Source: Croceicoccus naphthovorans (lineage in GTDB: Bacteria > Pseudomonadota > Alphaproteobacteria > Sphingomonadales > Sphingomonadaceae). From it: a DNA stretch of 64,000 nt. The DNA is taken from assembly GCF_001028705.1 (NCBI RefSeq), contig NZ_CP011770.1, forward strand, positions 1,119,501 through 1,183,500. The letters are read 5' to 3'. The number at the start of each line of letters is the position of its first letter. Position 1 is the first letter of the stretch. The position numbers and the translations under genes are program-made. The notes under the pieces were generated by a model. The model made no database searches. It was not told the DNA's origin and saw only the letters and a list, made by a program, of their open reading frames with translations. Positions 36,001 to 44,235 of this stretch are shown one piece after another.

Positions 36001-36390
36001 ATGGCACGCGAACCCCAGCGCATTCGGCGCCGCGAACGCAAGAACATTTCCAGCGGTGTTGCGCACGTCAACGCCAGCTTCAACAACACCATGATCACCA
36101 TCACCGATGCGCAGGGCAATGCGATCAGCTGGTCCAGCGCGGGCATGATGGGCTTCAAGGGCAGCCGCAAGTCGACTCCCTACGCTGCGCAGGTCGCAGC
36201 AGACGACGCGGGCAAGAAGGCCGCCGAACACGGCGTCCGCACGCTCGAGGTCGAAGTGAAGGGCCCCGGCTCGGGCCGCGAAAGCGCGCTGCGCGCTCTG
36301 CAGGCGGTGGGCTTCACCATCACCTCGATCCGCGACGTGACCCCGATCCCGCACAACGGCGTTCGTCCCTCGAAACGCCGCCGCGTCTGA
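36001..36390 (+). CDS. rpsK: 30S ribosomal protein S11
   Basis: The 129-residue product contains [20 protein letters not shown], the [20 protein letters not shown] segment and the C-terminal [20 protein letters not shown], as in S11 of the platform. It lies 52 nt after rpsM and 143 nt before rpoA. Confidence 0.98.
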   Translation: MAREPQRIRRRERKNISSGVAHVNASFNNTMITITDAQGNAISWSSAGMMGFKGSRKSTPYAAQVAADDAGKKAAEHGVRTLEVEVKGPGSGRESALRALQAVGFTITSIRDVTPIPHNGVRPSKRRRV

Positions 36391-36533
36391 TCCGAACGGG
36401 CGAGGGGCGTTGCCGAAGGATCCCGGCACCGCCCAAACGCACTCGCCCACCCGGATCGAGCATACGGGTCCCGGCCATTTTCCGTCGACAGGCCGGGTCT
36501 CGATAAAGAACCGACAAACCCTAGGGGAAGTCC

Positions 36534-37589
36534 ATGTCCGTCAACATCAAGAACTGGCAGGAACTCAAGAAGCCCAACAGCCTCGAAATCAAGTCGCAGG
36601 GCGATGCCAAGCTGCGCGCGACTTTCGTTGCTGAACCGCTGGAGCGCGGCTTTGGCCTGACGCTCGGCAACGCGCTGCGCCGTGTGTTGCTTTCGTCGCT
36701 GCAGGGCGCGGCGATTACGTCTATCAAGATCGACAACGTCCTGCACGAGTTCTCCTCGCTGGCAGGCGTGCGCGAGGACATCACCGACATCGTCCTCAAC
36801 ATCAAGCAGGTTGCGCTGAAGATGGAAGGCGAAGGCATGAAGCGCCTGAACCTGTCCGCCACCGGCCCGGCCGAAGTCACCGCCGGCGACATCCAGGTTT
36901 CGGGCGACATCGAGGTCATGAACAAGGACCTCGTGATCTGTCACCTCGACGAAGGTGCGACGCTCAACATGGAGCTGACCGCCGACACCGGAAAGGGTTA
37001 TTCGCCTGCCGTGCAGAACCGCACCGCGGATGCGCCGATCGGCCTGATTCCGGTCGACTCGCTGTACTCGCCGGTTCGTCAGGTCTCGTACAAGGTCGAG
37101 AACGCCCGCGTCGGTCAGGAACTGGACTACGACAAGCTGTCGCTGACCGTCGAAACCGACGGCACGGTCGCGCCGGAAGACGCGGTGGCCTATGCCGCCC
37201 GCATCCTGCAGGACCAGCTGGCGCTGTTCGTCCACTTCGAGGAAGGCATTCCGCAGGCCGTTCCGCAGGTTGCCGGCGTTGCCGCGACCCCGGAAGAGAG
37301 CGACGCCAACCAGCTCAACCGCTACCTCCTCAAGAAGGTGGACGAGCTGGAGCTGTCGGTCCGTTCGGCTAACTGCCTCAAGAACGACAACATCATCTAC
37401 ATCGGCGACCTGGTCCAGAAGACCGAGGCCGAGATGCTCCGCACGCCGAACTTCGGTCGCAAGTCGCTCAACGAGATCAAGGAAGTCCTGAGCTCGATGG
37501 GTCTGCGCCTCGGCATGGACATCCCCGGCTGGCCGCCGGAGAACATCGAGGAAATGGCGAAGAAGCTGGAGCAGGAATTGCTTGGTTGA
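36534..37589 (+). CDS. rpoA: RNA polymerase alpha subunit
   Basis: The 351-residue subunit has the N-terminal assembly domain ([40 protein letters not shown]) and the C-terminal DNA/activator-binding domain ([40 protein letters not shown]). The helix-hairpin-helix Lys/Asn/Glu residues are present. The linker around residue 245 is typical. AGGGGAAG precedes the ATG. A structured repeat separates it from rplQ. Confidence 0.98.
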   Translation: MSVNIKNWQELKKPNSLEIKSQGDAKLRATFVAEPLERGFGLTLGNALRRVLLSSLQGAAITSIKIDNVLHEFSSLAGVREDITDIVLNIKQVALKMEGEGMKRLNLSATGPAEVTAGDIQVSGDIEVMNKDLVICHLDEGATLNMELTADTGKGYSPAVQNRTADAPIGLIPVDSLYSPVRQVSYKVENARVGQELDYDKLSLTVETDGTVAPEDAVAYAARILQDQLALFVHFEEGIPQAVPQVAGVAATPEESDANQLNRYLLKKVDELELSVRSANCLKNDNIIYIGDLVQKTEAEMLRTPNFGRKSLNEIKEVLSSMGLRLGMDIPGWPPENIEEMAKKLEQELLG

Positions 37590-37613
37590 TGGTGTGTCCC
37601 CGCGTTGCGGGGG

Positions 37614-37713
37614 CCCCTCAAACGCCGGCCGCTGGGCATCCGCCCAGCTTGGCTTCCTCGCATAAGCTCGGGCGGGCATTCGCCCTTGCGGGAGTCGCCT
37701 TCGGCGCCCCGGG
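37614..37713 (+). repeat. Structured interspersed repeat, copy C (between rpoA and rplQ)
   Basis: Same order of elements as copies A and B: CCCCTCAAACGCCGG, hairpin 1 GCTGGGC-ATCC-GCCCAGC (37631-37648), TTGGCTTCCTCGCATAA, hairpin 2 GGGC-ATTC-GCCC (37674-37685) and CTTGCGGGAGTCGCC. It is preceded by a further CCCCGC-GTT-GCGGGG hairpin (37598-37612). It lies inside the alpha operon and would be transcribed. Confidence 0.85.
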
Positions 37714-37872
37714 TCTGGGCTGATGGGTTTTAGAGACGGCTAATGGTGCGGGCCGTTATTGCGCACCGGGATCGGGGTACCTTGCACGGCCCCCATACGA
37801 ACGCCCGACCCCTTCAGGAAAAGTGGGCACCACTTTTCCGCCCGGAAGGGTCGGCACAGGAAGGAAAGACTA

Positions 37873-38295
37873 ATGCGTCACAAGATTGCAGGGCGTAAGC
37901 TCCAGCGTAAGACCGGCCATCGCAAGATGCTCCTCCGCAACATGGCGGCGGCGCTCATCAAGCATGAGCAGATCAAGACCACGACCCCCAAGGCGCGCGA
38001 ACTGCGCCCCTATGTCGAAAAGCTGATCACGCTGGCGAAGCGTGGCGGACTGTCGAACCGTCGTCTGGCCCAGTCCAAGCTGCTTGACGATGCGCAACTG
38101 GTCAAGCTGTTCGACGTTCTGGCTGAACGCTACAAGGATCGTGAAGGCGGCTACACCCGCATCATCAAGGCCGGCATCCGCGCTTCGGACGCCGCGCCGG
38201 TTGCCATCATCGAGCTGATCGACCGCGACGTCGACGCCAAGGGCCAGGATTCCGGCCCGGTGATGAGCGATGAAGAGGAATACGAAGAAGCCTGA
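37873..38295 (+). CDS. rplQ: 50S ribosomal protein L17
   Basis: The 140-residue product starts [20 protein letters not shown] and has [20 protein letters not shown] and [20 protein letters not shown]. It carries a short acidic tail ([10 protein letters not shown]). The start at 37873 follows GGAAGGAAAG; the frame is open upstream, but that part is not conserved. It ends the alpha operon and is followed by a GC-rich hairpin. Confidence 0.97.
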   Translation: MRHKIAGRKLQRKTGHRKMLLRNMAAALIKHEQIKTTTPKARELRPYVEKLITLAKRGGLSNRRLAQSKLLDDAQLVKLFDVLAERYKDREGGYTRIIKAGIRASDAAPVAIIELIDRDVDAKGQDSGPVMSDEEEYEEA

Positions 38296-38322
38296 TTTTC
38301 GAGGGATCTTCGCAAGCCACAG

Positions 38323-38358
38323 GGGGCGCCGGTTGCATATCGCGATCGGCGCCCCATT
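38323..38358 (+). terminator. Probable terminator of the alpha operon
   Basis: GGGGCGCCG (38323-38331) pairs with CGGCGCCCC (38347-38355) over a 15-nt loop, followed by ATTT. The T-tract is short, so efficiency is uncertain. Confidence 0.55.
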
Positions 38359-38499
38359 TGCGTCCAGCGTTGTTCATATAACTTGATACAAATATGAACA
38401 GTTTCTGTCGCGCGAATTCAGGTTGGCCTCACGGGCGAATCGCTATCCCATGTCTTGTGCGGACTATCCGGTCCGCGAAACAGACAAAGGATCGCACCG

Positions 38500-39081
38500 A
38501 TGCAAACATTTCAGAAAGCCATCATTGGCACTGCAGCGGCCGGCGTCATGGCCCTGTCCGGTGCGTCGCCGACTTTCGCCCGCGACTATCATGACCGTGG
38601 CGGGATCGATGCTGGCGACGTGATCGCCGGCGCCCTGATCATCGGCGGTATCGCCGCCGTCGCCAGCGCGGCCAGCAAAAACAACCGCAACGACGATTAC
38701 TACTACGATCGCGACTATCGCGATCGCCGTTATGGCGACCGTCGCTACAACGACCGCCGCTATAACGGGCGGGACACCAGCCGTCGGGCCGTGGAACAGT
38801 GCGTCTATGCCGCAGAGCGTTATGCCGCGCGCCGCGGGTTCCGCAATGTCGACGTAACCGACATCCGCGATGTGGACCGCAAGGGCCGTGACGATTTCAA
38901 GGTCAAGGGTCGCATCGCCGTTGACACCGGATATCGCGGTGGACGCTATGGCCGCGGCTGGGATCGTGACTATCGCGGATATCGCGACAACATGCGCGGT
39001 TGGGACAGCGGCAGGTTCGAGTGCGAGATCCGCAACGGACGCGTCCGCGACATCGACTTCAAGAACATTCGCGGCCTGTAA
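38500..39081 (+). CDS. Secreted Arg/Tyr/Asp-rich protein, paralogue 1
   Basis: The 193-residue protein has a signal peptide (MQTFQKAIIGTAAAGVMALS ending PTFA). A short hydrophobic glycine-rich segment follows (AGDVIAGALIIGGIAAVASA), then a run of D/R/Y repeats (DRDYRDRRYGDRRYNDRRYN). A C-terminal domain has VEQCVYAAERYAARRGFRNV and the end motif GRFECEIRNGRVRDIDFKNI. It resembles the next gene in this whole order. The function is unknown; one exposed glycine-zipper helix could insert in a membrane. AAAGGATCG precedes the ATG. Confidence 0.8.
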   Translation: MQTFQKAIIGTAAAGVMALSGASPTFARDYHDRGGIDAGDVIAGALIIGGIAAVASAASKNNRNDDYYYDRDYRDRRYGDRRYNDRRYNGRDTSRRAVEQCVYAAERYAARRGFRNVDVTDIRDVDRKGRDDFKVKGRIAVDTGYRGGRYGRGWDRDYRGYRDNMRGWDSGRFECEIRNGRVRDIDFKNIRGL

Positions 39082-39239
39082 AACGCAGATCTCGTGAATG
39101 CTCCAACGGGGGCCTGGCAGTTCTTCCCCTTCCTGCCGGGCCCTTCGTTTATCCACGGTTCAGGAAGTGGAAAGCCCGCCAGAGCTATTTTCCGGCGACT
39201 GGATGCCGCGCGAGTCGGCATCGGATGAGGGGTCGCACC

Positions 39240-40091
39240 ATGAAAATCCGTTTCCGTAAATCCGCCGGGGCCGCCGCATTGCTGGCCGCCGGATCGCTTG
39301 CCTTGCCGGCTCATGCCGCACCGGTGCCCGCATCGATAAAGGCCGCTGCCTCTGGCTGGAGTGTGGCCGACGAAACCGCCAACGGCTGGGGCCGGTCGGA
39401 CCGGTACTGGCGGCACCGTCATCGCGGGCCGAGTGGCGGCGATGTGTTGGCCGGTATCCTGATTTTGGGCGGCGTGGTTGCTGTGGCCAAGGCGGCGCAG
39501 AATTCGCGCGATCGCCGCTATCGCGAGCGTGACGACCGTTATCGCGACTATCGTAATGAGCGCTATGAAGATCGCGGTGACTATTACCGCGACCGCGATT
39601 ACGACCGATCCGACAGCTATGGCGCACGCCGCGGCATCGATGGCGCGATCGAAGATTGCGTCGAGGAAGTGCAGCGCGATGCCCGCGTGGCCTCTGTCGA
39701 CACGGCGGAGCGCGACGGGTCGGGTTGGCAGGTCGAGGGTGAGCTGCGCGGCGGTGGCCGCTATTCTTGCGAAATCGACAACAACGGACGCATCCGCGAC
39801 ATCGACATTGATGGCGACCGTCATGCGGCCAGCGACGATTACAACGCCGATTGGGACGATTACGAGAGCGAATGGCGCGGTGCCCAGGCCGGTGTGGGGG
39901 CTGACGCGGGGGCCGAAGGGTCTGAGCGCGATGATCGGTACTATGCCGAAGCCCGCGCCCGTGCTGAAGAGCAGGCCCCGGCCTATGAGGTCGAGCGCGA
40001 GGAAAGCGATGGTGAGCGCACGTGGGAACGCGGCGCGGCAGACGATCGCTATGAAACGGCTTCGGCTCCGGCGACGGGTACGCGCGGTTAG
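39240..40091 (+). CDS. Secreted Arg/Tyr/Asp-rich protein, paralogue 2
   Basis: The 283-residue protein starts with a signal peptide (KIRFRKSAGAAALLAAGSLA ending AHA). It has the same parts as its neighbour: GGDVLAGILILGGVVAVAKA, D/R/Y repeats (RDRRYRERDDRYRDYRNERY), IEDCVEEVQRDARVAS and GRYSCEIDNNGRIRDIDIDG. A further acidic, disordered tail (about 200-283) follows. Paired conserved cysteines (EDC and YSC) suggest one disulfide in the periplasm. The tandem arrangement suggests gene duplication. Function unknown. Confidence 0.8.
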   Translation: MKIRFRKSAGAAALLAAGSLALPAHAAPVPASIKAAASGWSVADETANGWGRSDRYWRHRHRGPSGGDVLAGILILGGVVAVAKAAQNSRDRRYRERDDRYRDYRNERYEDRGDYYRDRDYDRSDSYGARRGIDGAIEDCVEEVQRDARVASVDTAERDGSGWQVEGELRGGGRYSCEIDNNGRIRDIDIDGDRHAASDDYNADWDDYESEWRGAQAGVGADAGAEGSERDDRYYAEARARAEEQAPAYEVEREESDGERTWERGAADDRYETASAPATGTRG

Positions 40092-40094
40092 GCG

Positions 40095-40727
40095 CTAGTC
40101 CGGATCGACCGGCAGCCGCGAATAGGCCGGCAGCTCGATCTTCCACACAATCGCCGCGCCGCGCAGGACAAACCCTGCCAGCGCGGCGATGCCCAGTGCC
40201 AATCCCTGCGGCAATCCGGCCAGCAGCGCCCCGGCACATAGCGCGGACGACAGCGCGGCGGCGGTTACGTAGAGTTCCGGCCGCATCAGGATCGACGGTA
40301 CGCCCGCCAGCACGTCGCGGATTATCCCGCCGACACAGCCCGTCACCACGCCCAGAACGATGGCGGGTAGGGGCGCAACGCCCAGCGCCAGCGCCTTGGC
40401 AGCGCCCAACGCAGAGAATGTCGCCAGGCCCAGCGCATCGGCCCATTCCAGCAATTTCGCGGGCCAGAACCGGACCGGCACGAACCATGCGGCCAATGCC
40501 ATCGCCAGCACGACGGGCGCGACCCACGGCGAGGCCAGCCAGAACGCGGGCACCCCGATCAGCACATCGCGCACCGACCCCCCGCCCACGCCTGTGACCA
40601 GTGCGAAGAACGCGACCGTCACGAAGCTCTGCCGCAAGTGCGCGGCCAACAGCGCCCCGGTCAGCGCAAAGACCGCGGTGCCCGCAACATCGAGCAGCGG
40701 GGGCAGGACGGGCAGGACCGGCGTCAT
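40095..40727 (-). CDS. TRIC cation channel / UPF0126 family membrane protein
   Basis: The 210-residue product has seven hydrophobic segments in two repeats. Each carries the family glycine motif: FALVTGVGGGSVRDVLIGVP and VTGCVGGIIRDVLAGVPSIL. This matches the YadS/YicG (UPF0126) and bacterial TRIC proteins, which conduct K+ or may move glycine. The ATG at 40727 overlaps the stop of the PepSY gene (ATGA), which suggests coupling; an upstream extension of the frame lies inside that gene and is ignored. Confidence 0.88.
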   Translation of the reverse strand: MTPVLPVLPPLLDVAGTAVFALTGALLAAHLRQSFVTVAFFALVTGVGGGSVRDVLIGVPAFWLASPWVAPVVLAMALAAWFVPVRFWPAKLLEWADALGLATFSALGAAKALALGVAPLPAIVLGVVTGCVGGIIRDVLAGVPSILMRPELYVTAAALSSALCAGALLAGLPQGLALGIAALAGFVLRGAAIVWKIELPAYSRLPVDPD

Positions 40728-41422
40728 GCGGTTTCCGGTGCGGGCCGCGTCTTCACGCGCGCCTTGCGGCGACGGAACATCAGCACCGCGCCCATCAGCG
40801 TCATCAGCACGGCCAACACGGTAAAGGCGACGAGCAGCGGATGATGCGTGTCCTCCCGCTCTTGCAGGTCCATGATGTGCAGCCCCCAGAAGAAGTCGAA
40901 CACGCGCCAGAACCGCGTGCGCACGGCCTCTATCTGCCCGCTGTCGCGCCCGACGTAAACGTGCGTGCCATCCTCCAGCGTAACCTGCCACACCGGGATC
41001 GGGCGGCGCAGGTCGAACGGGGCGTGTTCGGCATCGAAGAATTTCGTTTCGGCAATGCGGTCGCCTCCCTCGATCTCCATCGCGACGATGGTGCGGGCGG
41101 CGGCCATGTCGATTTCGGGCACGCGTTCACCGCTGCGCGCGAAGTATCGCTCGATCTTGCCGTCGGCATAGATCGCGCTGGTGACGACAGAATTGTTCTG
41201 CATCCGCGTACGCATCTCGACCGGGCGATCCTCACCCTCGATCAGTTGCGCCGCCAGCCAGCCTGGGGGCAGGGGGCGCTTCGCCTCGGTCTTGATCAGG
41301 TGCGTGCCGCGCACTTCTTCGATTGGCTTGGCAACCATGACAAGGCCGCTGACCGTCCAGAACAGCAGCGGCACCGCGATGATCCACCCCAGCCAGATGT
41401 GCAGCTTGGCAAGTAGGCGCAT
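40724..41422 (-). CDS. PepSY-domain membrane protein
   Basis: The 232-residue protein has an N-terminal membrane helix (LHIWLGWIIAVPLLFWTVSG), a periplasmic PepSY-like part (DGTHVYVGRDSGQIEAVRTR then FWRVFDFFWGLHIMDLQERE) and a C-terminal helix (LLVAFTVLAVLMTLMGAVLM) with a basic tail. It resembles PepSY-TM proteins linked to iron reductase systems. Its start codon comes directly after the T-tract of the lpdA terminator, and the only SD (GGAGGG) is inside that hairpin's arm. Confidence 0.82.
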   Translation of the reverse strand: MRLLAKLHIWLGWIIAVPLLFWTVSGLVMVAKPIEEVRGTHLIKTEAKRPLPPGWLAAQLIEGEDRPVEMRTRMQNNSVVTSAIYADGKIERYFARSGERVPEIDMAAARTIVAMEIEGGDRIAETKFFDAEHAPFDLRRPIPVWQVTLEDGTHVYVGRDSGQIEAVRTRFWRVFDFFWGLHIMDLQEREDTHHPLLVAFTVLAVLMTLMGAVLMFRRRKARVKTRPAPETA

Positions 41423-41472
41423 AAAAAAGACCCTCCGTCCGCGTCTACTTGATGCGGGCAGAGGGTCTTGTG
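41423..41472 (-). terminator. lpdA terminator overlapping the PepSY ribosome site
   Basis: On the minus strand AAGACCCTC pairs exactly with GAGGGTCTT, extended by CCGC/GCGG after an internal loop, and followed by TTTTTT. The right arm contains GGAGGG, which is 9 nt from the PepSY ATG. Confidence 0.85.
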
Positions 41473-41490
41473 TCAAACCGGTGGTTAAGA

Positions 41491-42894
41491 TCAGATGTGG
41501 ATTGGGGCCCCGCGAACCGCCATCGCCGCTTCCTTCACCGCTTCCGAATGGGTCGGGTGAGCGTGGCAGGTATAGGCGATGTCCTCGCTGGTCGCGCCGA
41601 ATTCCATGGCCTGCGCGACCTGCGCGATCATGGTGCCGGCCAGCGATGCGATAATCCAAGCGCCCAGCACGCGGTCGGTCTCGGCATCGGCGATGACCTT
41701 TACGAAGCCTTCCGGCTCGCGGTTGGTCTTGGCCCGGCTGTTCGCCATCATCGGGAAGTTGCCGACCTTGACGGTGTGGCCCGCTTCCTTGGCGGCTTCC
41801 TCGGTCAGGCCCACGCCCGCGATTTCGGGCATGGTGTAGACGACGCTGGGGATCACGGCGTGGTTCACGATGCCGGTCTCGCCCGCGATGTTTTCTGCGA
41901 CGGCGATGCCCTCGTCCTCGGCCTTGTGAGCCAGCATCGGGCCGGGGATGCAGTCGCCGATGGCCCAGACGCTGTCGACCTTGGTCAGGAAATCGTGGTT
42001 GGTCTCGATCTGGCCGCGCTGGTTGGTTTCCAGCCCGATGGCTGCAAGGTTCAGACCTTCGGTATTCGGACGACGCCCGATGGCGACGAGGACGCAATCG
42101 GCCTCGATCGTTTCGCTATCGCCGCCGTTCGACGGTTCGAGCGTCAGCGTGGCCTTGCCGCCTTCGACGGTCGCCCCGGTGACCTTGGTCGAAAGTTTCA
42201 GCTCCATGCCTTGCTTCTTGAAGATCTTCGCCGCTTCCTTGCGCACGGCGCCGTCCATGCCGGGCAGCAGCTGGTCAAGGAATTCGACGACGGTGACTTC
42301 GGCACCCAGACGCCGCCAGACCGAGCCAAGCTCCAGCCCGATAACGCCGCCACCGATGACGACCATCTTGTTCGGCACGCGGTCCAGCGCCAGCGCGCCG
42401 GTGCTGTCGACGATCACGCCGCCGTCGTTGTCGACATCCACGCCGGGCAGCGGGGTGACCGACGATCCGGTGGCGATGACGATATTCTTGGCGGTGTGTT
42501 GCGCGTCATCGACTTTCACGGTATGCTTGTCGACGAACGAGCCGAGGCCTTTCAGCCACGTCACCTTGTTCTTCTTGAACAGGAAAGCGATGCCGCCGGT
42601 CAGTTCCTTGACCGCGGTCGCCTTTTCGCCCTGCATCGCTTCCAGGTCGAGTTCGGGCTCAGGGATCTTCACGCCGAACTTGGCCAGCGTGCCGTCCTTG
42701 GCTTCCTCGAACAGTTCGGAGCCGTGGAGCAGCGCCTTGGAAGGAATGCACCCAACGTTCAGGCAGGTGCCGCCCAGCGTCTCGCGGCTTTCCACGCAAG
42801 CGACCTTCAGGCCCAGTTGCGCGGCACGGATAGCGGCGACATAGCCGCCGGGCCCGGCACCGATCACGATAACGTCGAAGTCGAATTCAGCCAT
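41491..42894 (-). CDS. lpdA: Dihydrolipoyl dehydrogenase (E3)
   Basis: The 467-residue flavoenzyme reoxidises dihydrolipoyl groups of the 2-oxoglutarate (and other) dehydrogenase complexes. The FAD motif is GAGPGGYVAAIRAAQLGLKV, the redox cysteines lie in GGTCLNVGCIPSKALLHGSE, and the NAD part is MVVIGGGVIGLELGSVWRRL. The C-terminal active base is in HAHPTHSEA (His-x3-Glu type). It is the last enzyme of the mdh-sucD-sucA-sucB-lpdA set; a dispersed repeat lies before it. Confidence 0.96.
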   Translation of the reverse strand: MAEFDFDVIVIGAGPGGYVAAIRAAQLGLKVACVESRETLGGTCLNVGCIPSKALLHGSELFEEAKDGTLAKFGVKIPEPELDLEAMQGEKATAVKELTGGIAFLFKKNKVTWLKGLGSFVDKHTVKVDDAQHTAKNIVIATGSSVTPLPGVDVDNDGGVIVDSTGALALDRVPNKMVVIGGGVIGLELGSVWRRLGAEVTVVEFLDQLLPGMDGAVRKEAAKIFKKQGMELKLSTKVTGATVEGGKATLTLEPSNGGDSETIEADCVLVAIGRRPNTEGLNLAAIGLETNQRGQIETNHDFLTKVDSVWAIGDCIPGPMLAHKAEDEGIAVAENIAGETGIVNHAVIPSVVYTMPEIAGVGLTEEAAKEAGHTVKVGNFPMMANSRAKTNREPEGFVKVIADAETDRVLGAWIIASLAGTMIAQVAQAMEFGATSEDIAYTCHAHPTHSEAVKEAAMAVRGAPIHI

Positions 42895-42916
42895 TTCGGC
42901 CTCCTGACTTTTGCGC

Positions 42917-42943
42917 GTGCTTCGACAGGCTCAGCACGAACGG
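42917..42943. repeat. Dispersed repeat TTCGACAGGCTCAGCACGAAC
   Basis: GTGCT-TCGACAGGCTC-AGCAC forms a 5-bp stem and is followed by GAACGG. The core TTCGACAGGCTCAGCAC is a repeat I recognise from many proteobacterial genomes. It lies between sucB and lpdA. Confidence 0.75.
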
Positions 42944-42990
42944 AAAATTGCAATTCTGTCCCGCCCCCCGATCGGAAGCGGGCTTTAAAC

Positions 42991-44214
42991 TCAAAGGTCG
43001 ATCAACAGGCGCGTCGGGTCTTCGATCGCTTCCTTGATGATCTTCAGTGCCGTAACCGCCTCACGCCCGTCGATAATCCGATGGTCGTATGACAGGGCGA
43101 TGTACATCATCGGGCGGATTTCGACCTTGCCGTCAATCGCGACCGGGCGGTCCTCGATACGGTGCAGGCCCAGAACCGCGCTCTGCGGTGGGTTGATGAT
43201 CGGGGTGGACATAAGCGATCCGAAGACGCCGCCGTTGGAGATGGTAAAGGTGCCGCCCTTCATGTCTTCCATCGTCAGCGTGCCTTCCTTGGCGCGCTTG
43301 CCGAAGTCGGCGATGCCGCCCTCGATCTGGGCAAAGCTCTTCTTGTCGGCGTCGCGCAGCACCGGCACGACCAGCCCGTTCGGGGCCGAAACCGCAACCG
43401 AGATGTCGACGAAATCGTGGTAGAGGATTTCGTCGCCCTCGATCTGGGCGTTGACGCTGGGTACGTCTTTCAGCGCAAGGCAGGCGGCCTTGGCGAAAAA
43501 GCCCATGAAGCCCAGGCGCACGTCGTGCTTCTTGGCGAACAGGTCCTTGTACTTTTCGCGCGCCTCCATCACCGCGCTCATGTCCACGTCGTTGAACGTG
43601 GTCAGCAGGGCGGCGGTGTCCTGCGCGCTCTTGAGCCGCTTGGCGATCGTCTGGCGCAGACGGGTCATCTTCACCCGCTCGACATTGCGGCCCGAACCGG
43701 CCGGCTCGCTGGCGGCGGGTGCCGGCGCGGCTGCGGGTGCGGCGGCCGAACCGCTCTTCTTCGCCTCGGCGGCGGCCAGCACGTCTTCCTTGGTCAGGCG
43801 GCCGTCTTTGCCGGTGCCCTTGACCTTGCTGGGGTCGATGCCGTGTTCCAGAACCGCGCGGCGCACTGCGGGTGACAGGACGACGGCGTCGTCGTCCGAC
43901 GCTTCCGGTTCGGACTGAGACGGGACCGATGCGGTCGCGTTCTCACGCGGGGCAACCTGCTTGTCTCCCGCACCCGCGCCATCGGTGATCGTCGCGATAA
44001 CCGCGCCGACGGTGACGGTTTCGCCTTCGCCGACCATGGTTTCGCCCATCACGCCGCTGACCGGCGCGTTGACGTCGATTGCGACCTTGTCGGTTTCAAG
44101 GCTGCAGATCGGCTCGTCCTGCTTCACCGCCTCGCCGGGCTTTTTCAGCCATTCGCCAATGGTGGCTTCGGTGATCGATTCGCCCAGTACGGGGACTTTG
44201 ACTTCGGTGCTCAT
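42991..44214 (-). CDS. sucB: Dihydrolipoyllysine succinyltransferase (E2 of 2-oxoglutarate dehydrogenase)
   Basis: The 407-residue E2 has one lipoyl domain ([20 protein letters not shown] with the lipoyl Lys in ETDKVAI), an Ala-rich linker and the E3-binding domain ([36 protein letters not shown]). The acyltransferase core ends with the catalytic [20 protein letters not shown] (His and Asp). It passes succinyl groups to CoA in the TCA cycle. It lies 21 nt after sucA. Confidence 0.96.
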   Translation of the reverse strand: MSTEVKVPVLGESITEATIGEWLKKPGEAVKQDEPICSLETDKVAIDVNAPVSGVMGETMVGEGETVTVGAVIATITDGAGAGDKQVAPRENATASVPSQSEPEASDDDAVVLSPAVRRAVLEHGIDPSKVKGTGKDGRLTKEDVLAAAEAKKSGSAAAPAAAPAPAASEPAGSGRNVERVKMTRLRQTIAKRLKSAQDTAALLTTFNDVDMSAVMEAREKYKDLFAKKHDVRLGFMGFFAKAACLALKDVPSVNAQIEGDEILYHDFVDISVAVSAPNGLVVPVLRDADKKSFAQIEGGIADFGKRAKEGTLTMEDMKGGTFTISNGGVFGSLMSTPIINPPQSAVLGLHRIEDRPVAIDGKVEIRPMMYIALSYDHRIIDGREAVTALKIIKEAIEDPTRLLIDL

Positions 44215-44235
44215 CGGTTCGTTCCCTTTACGAGC

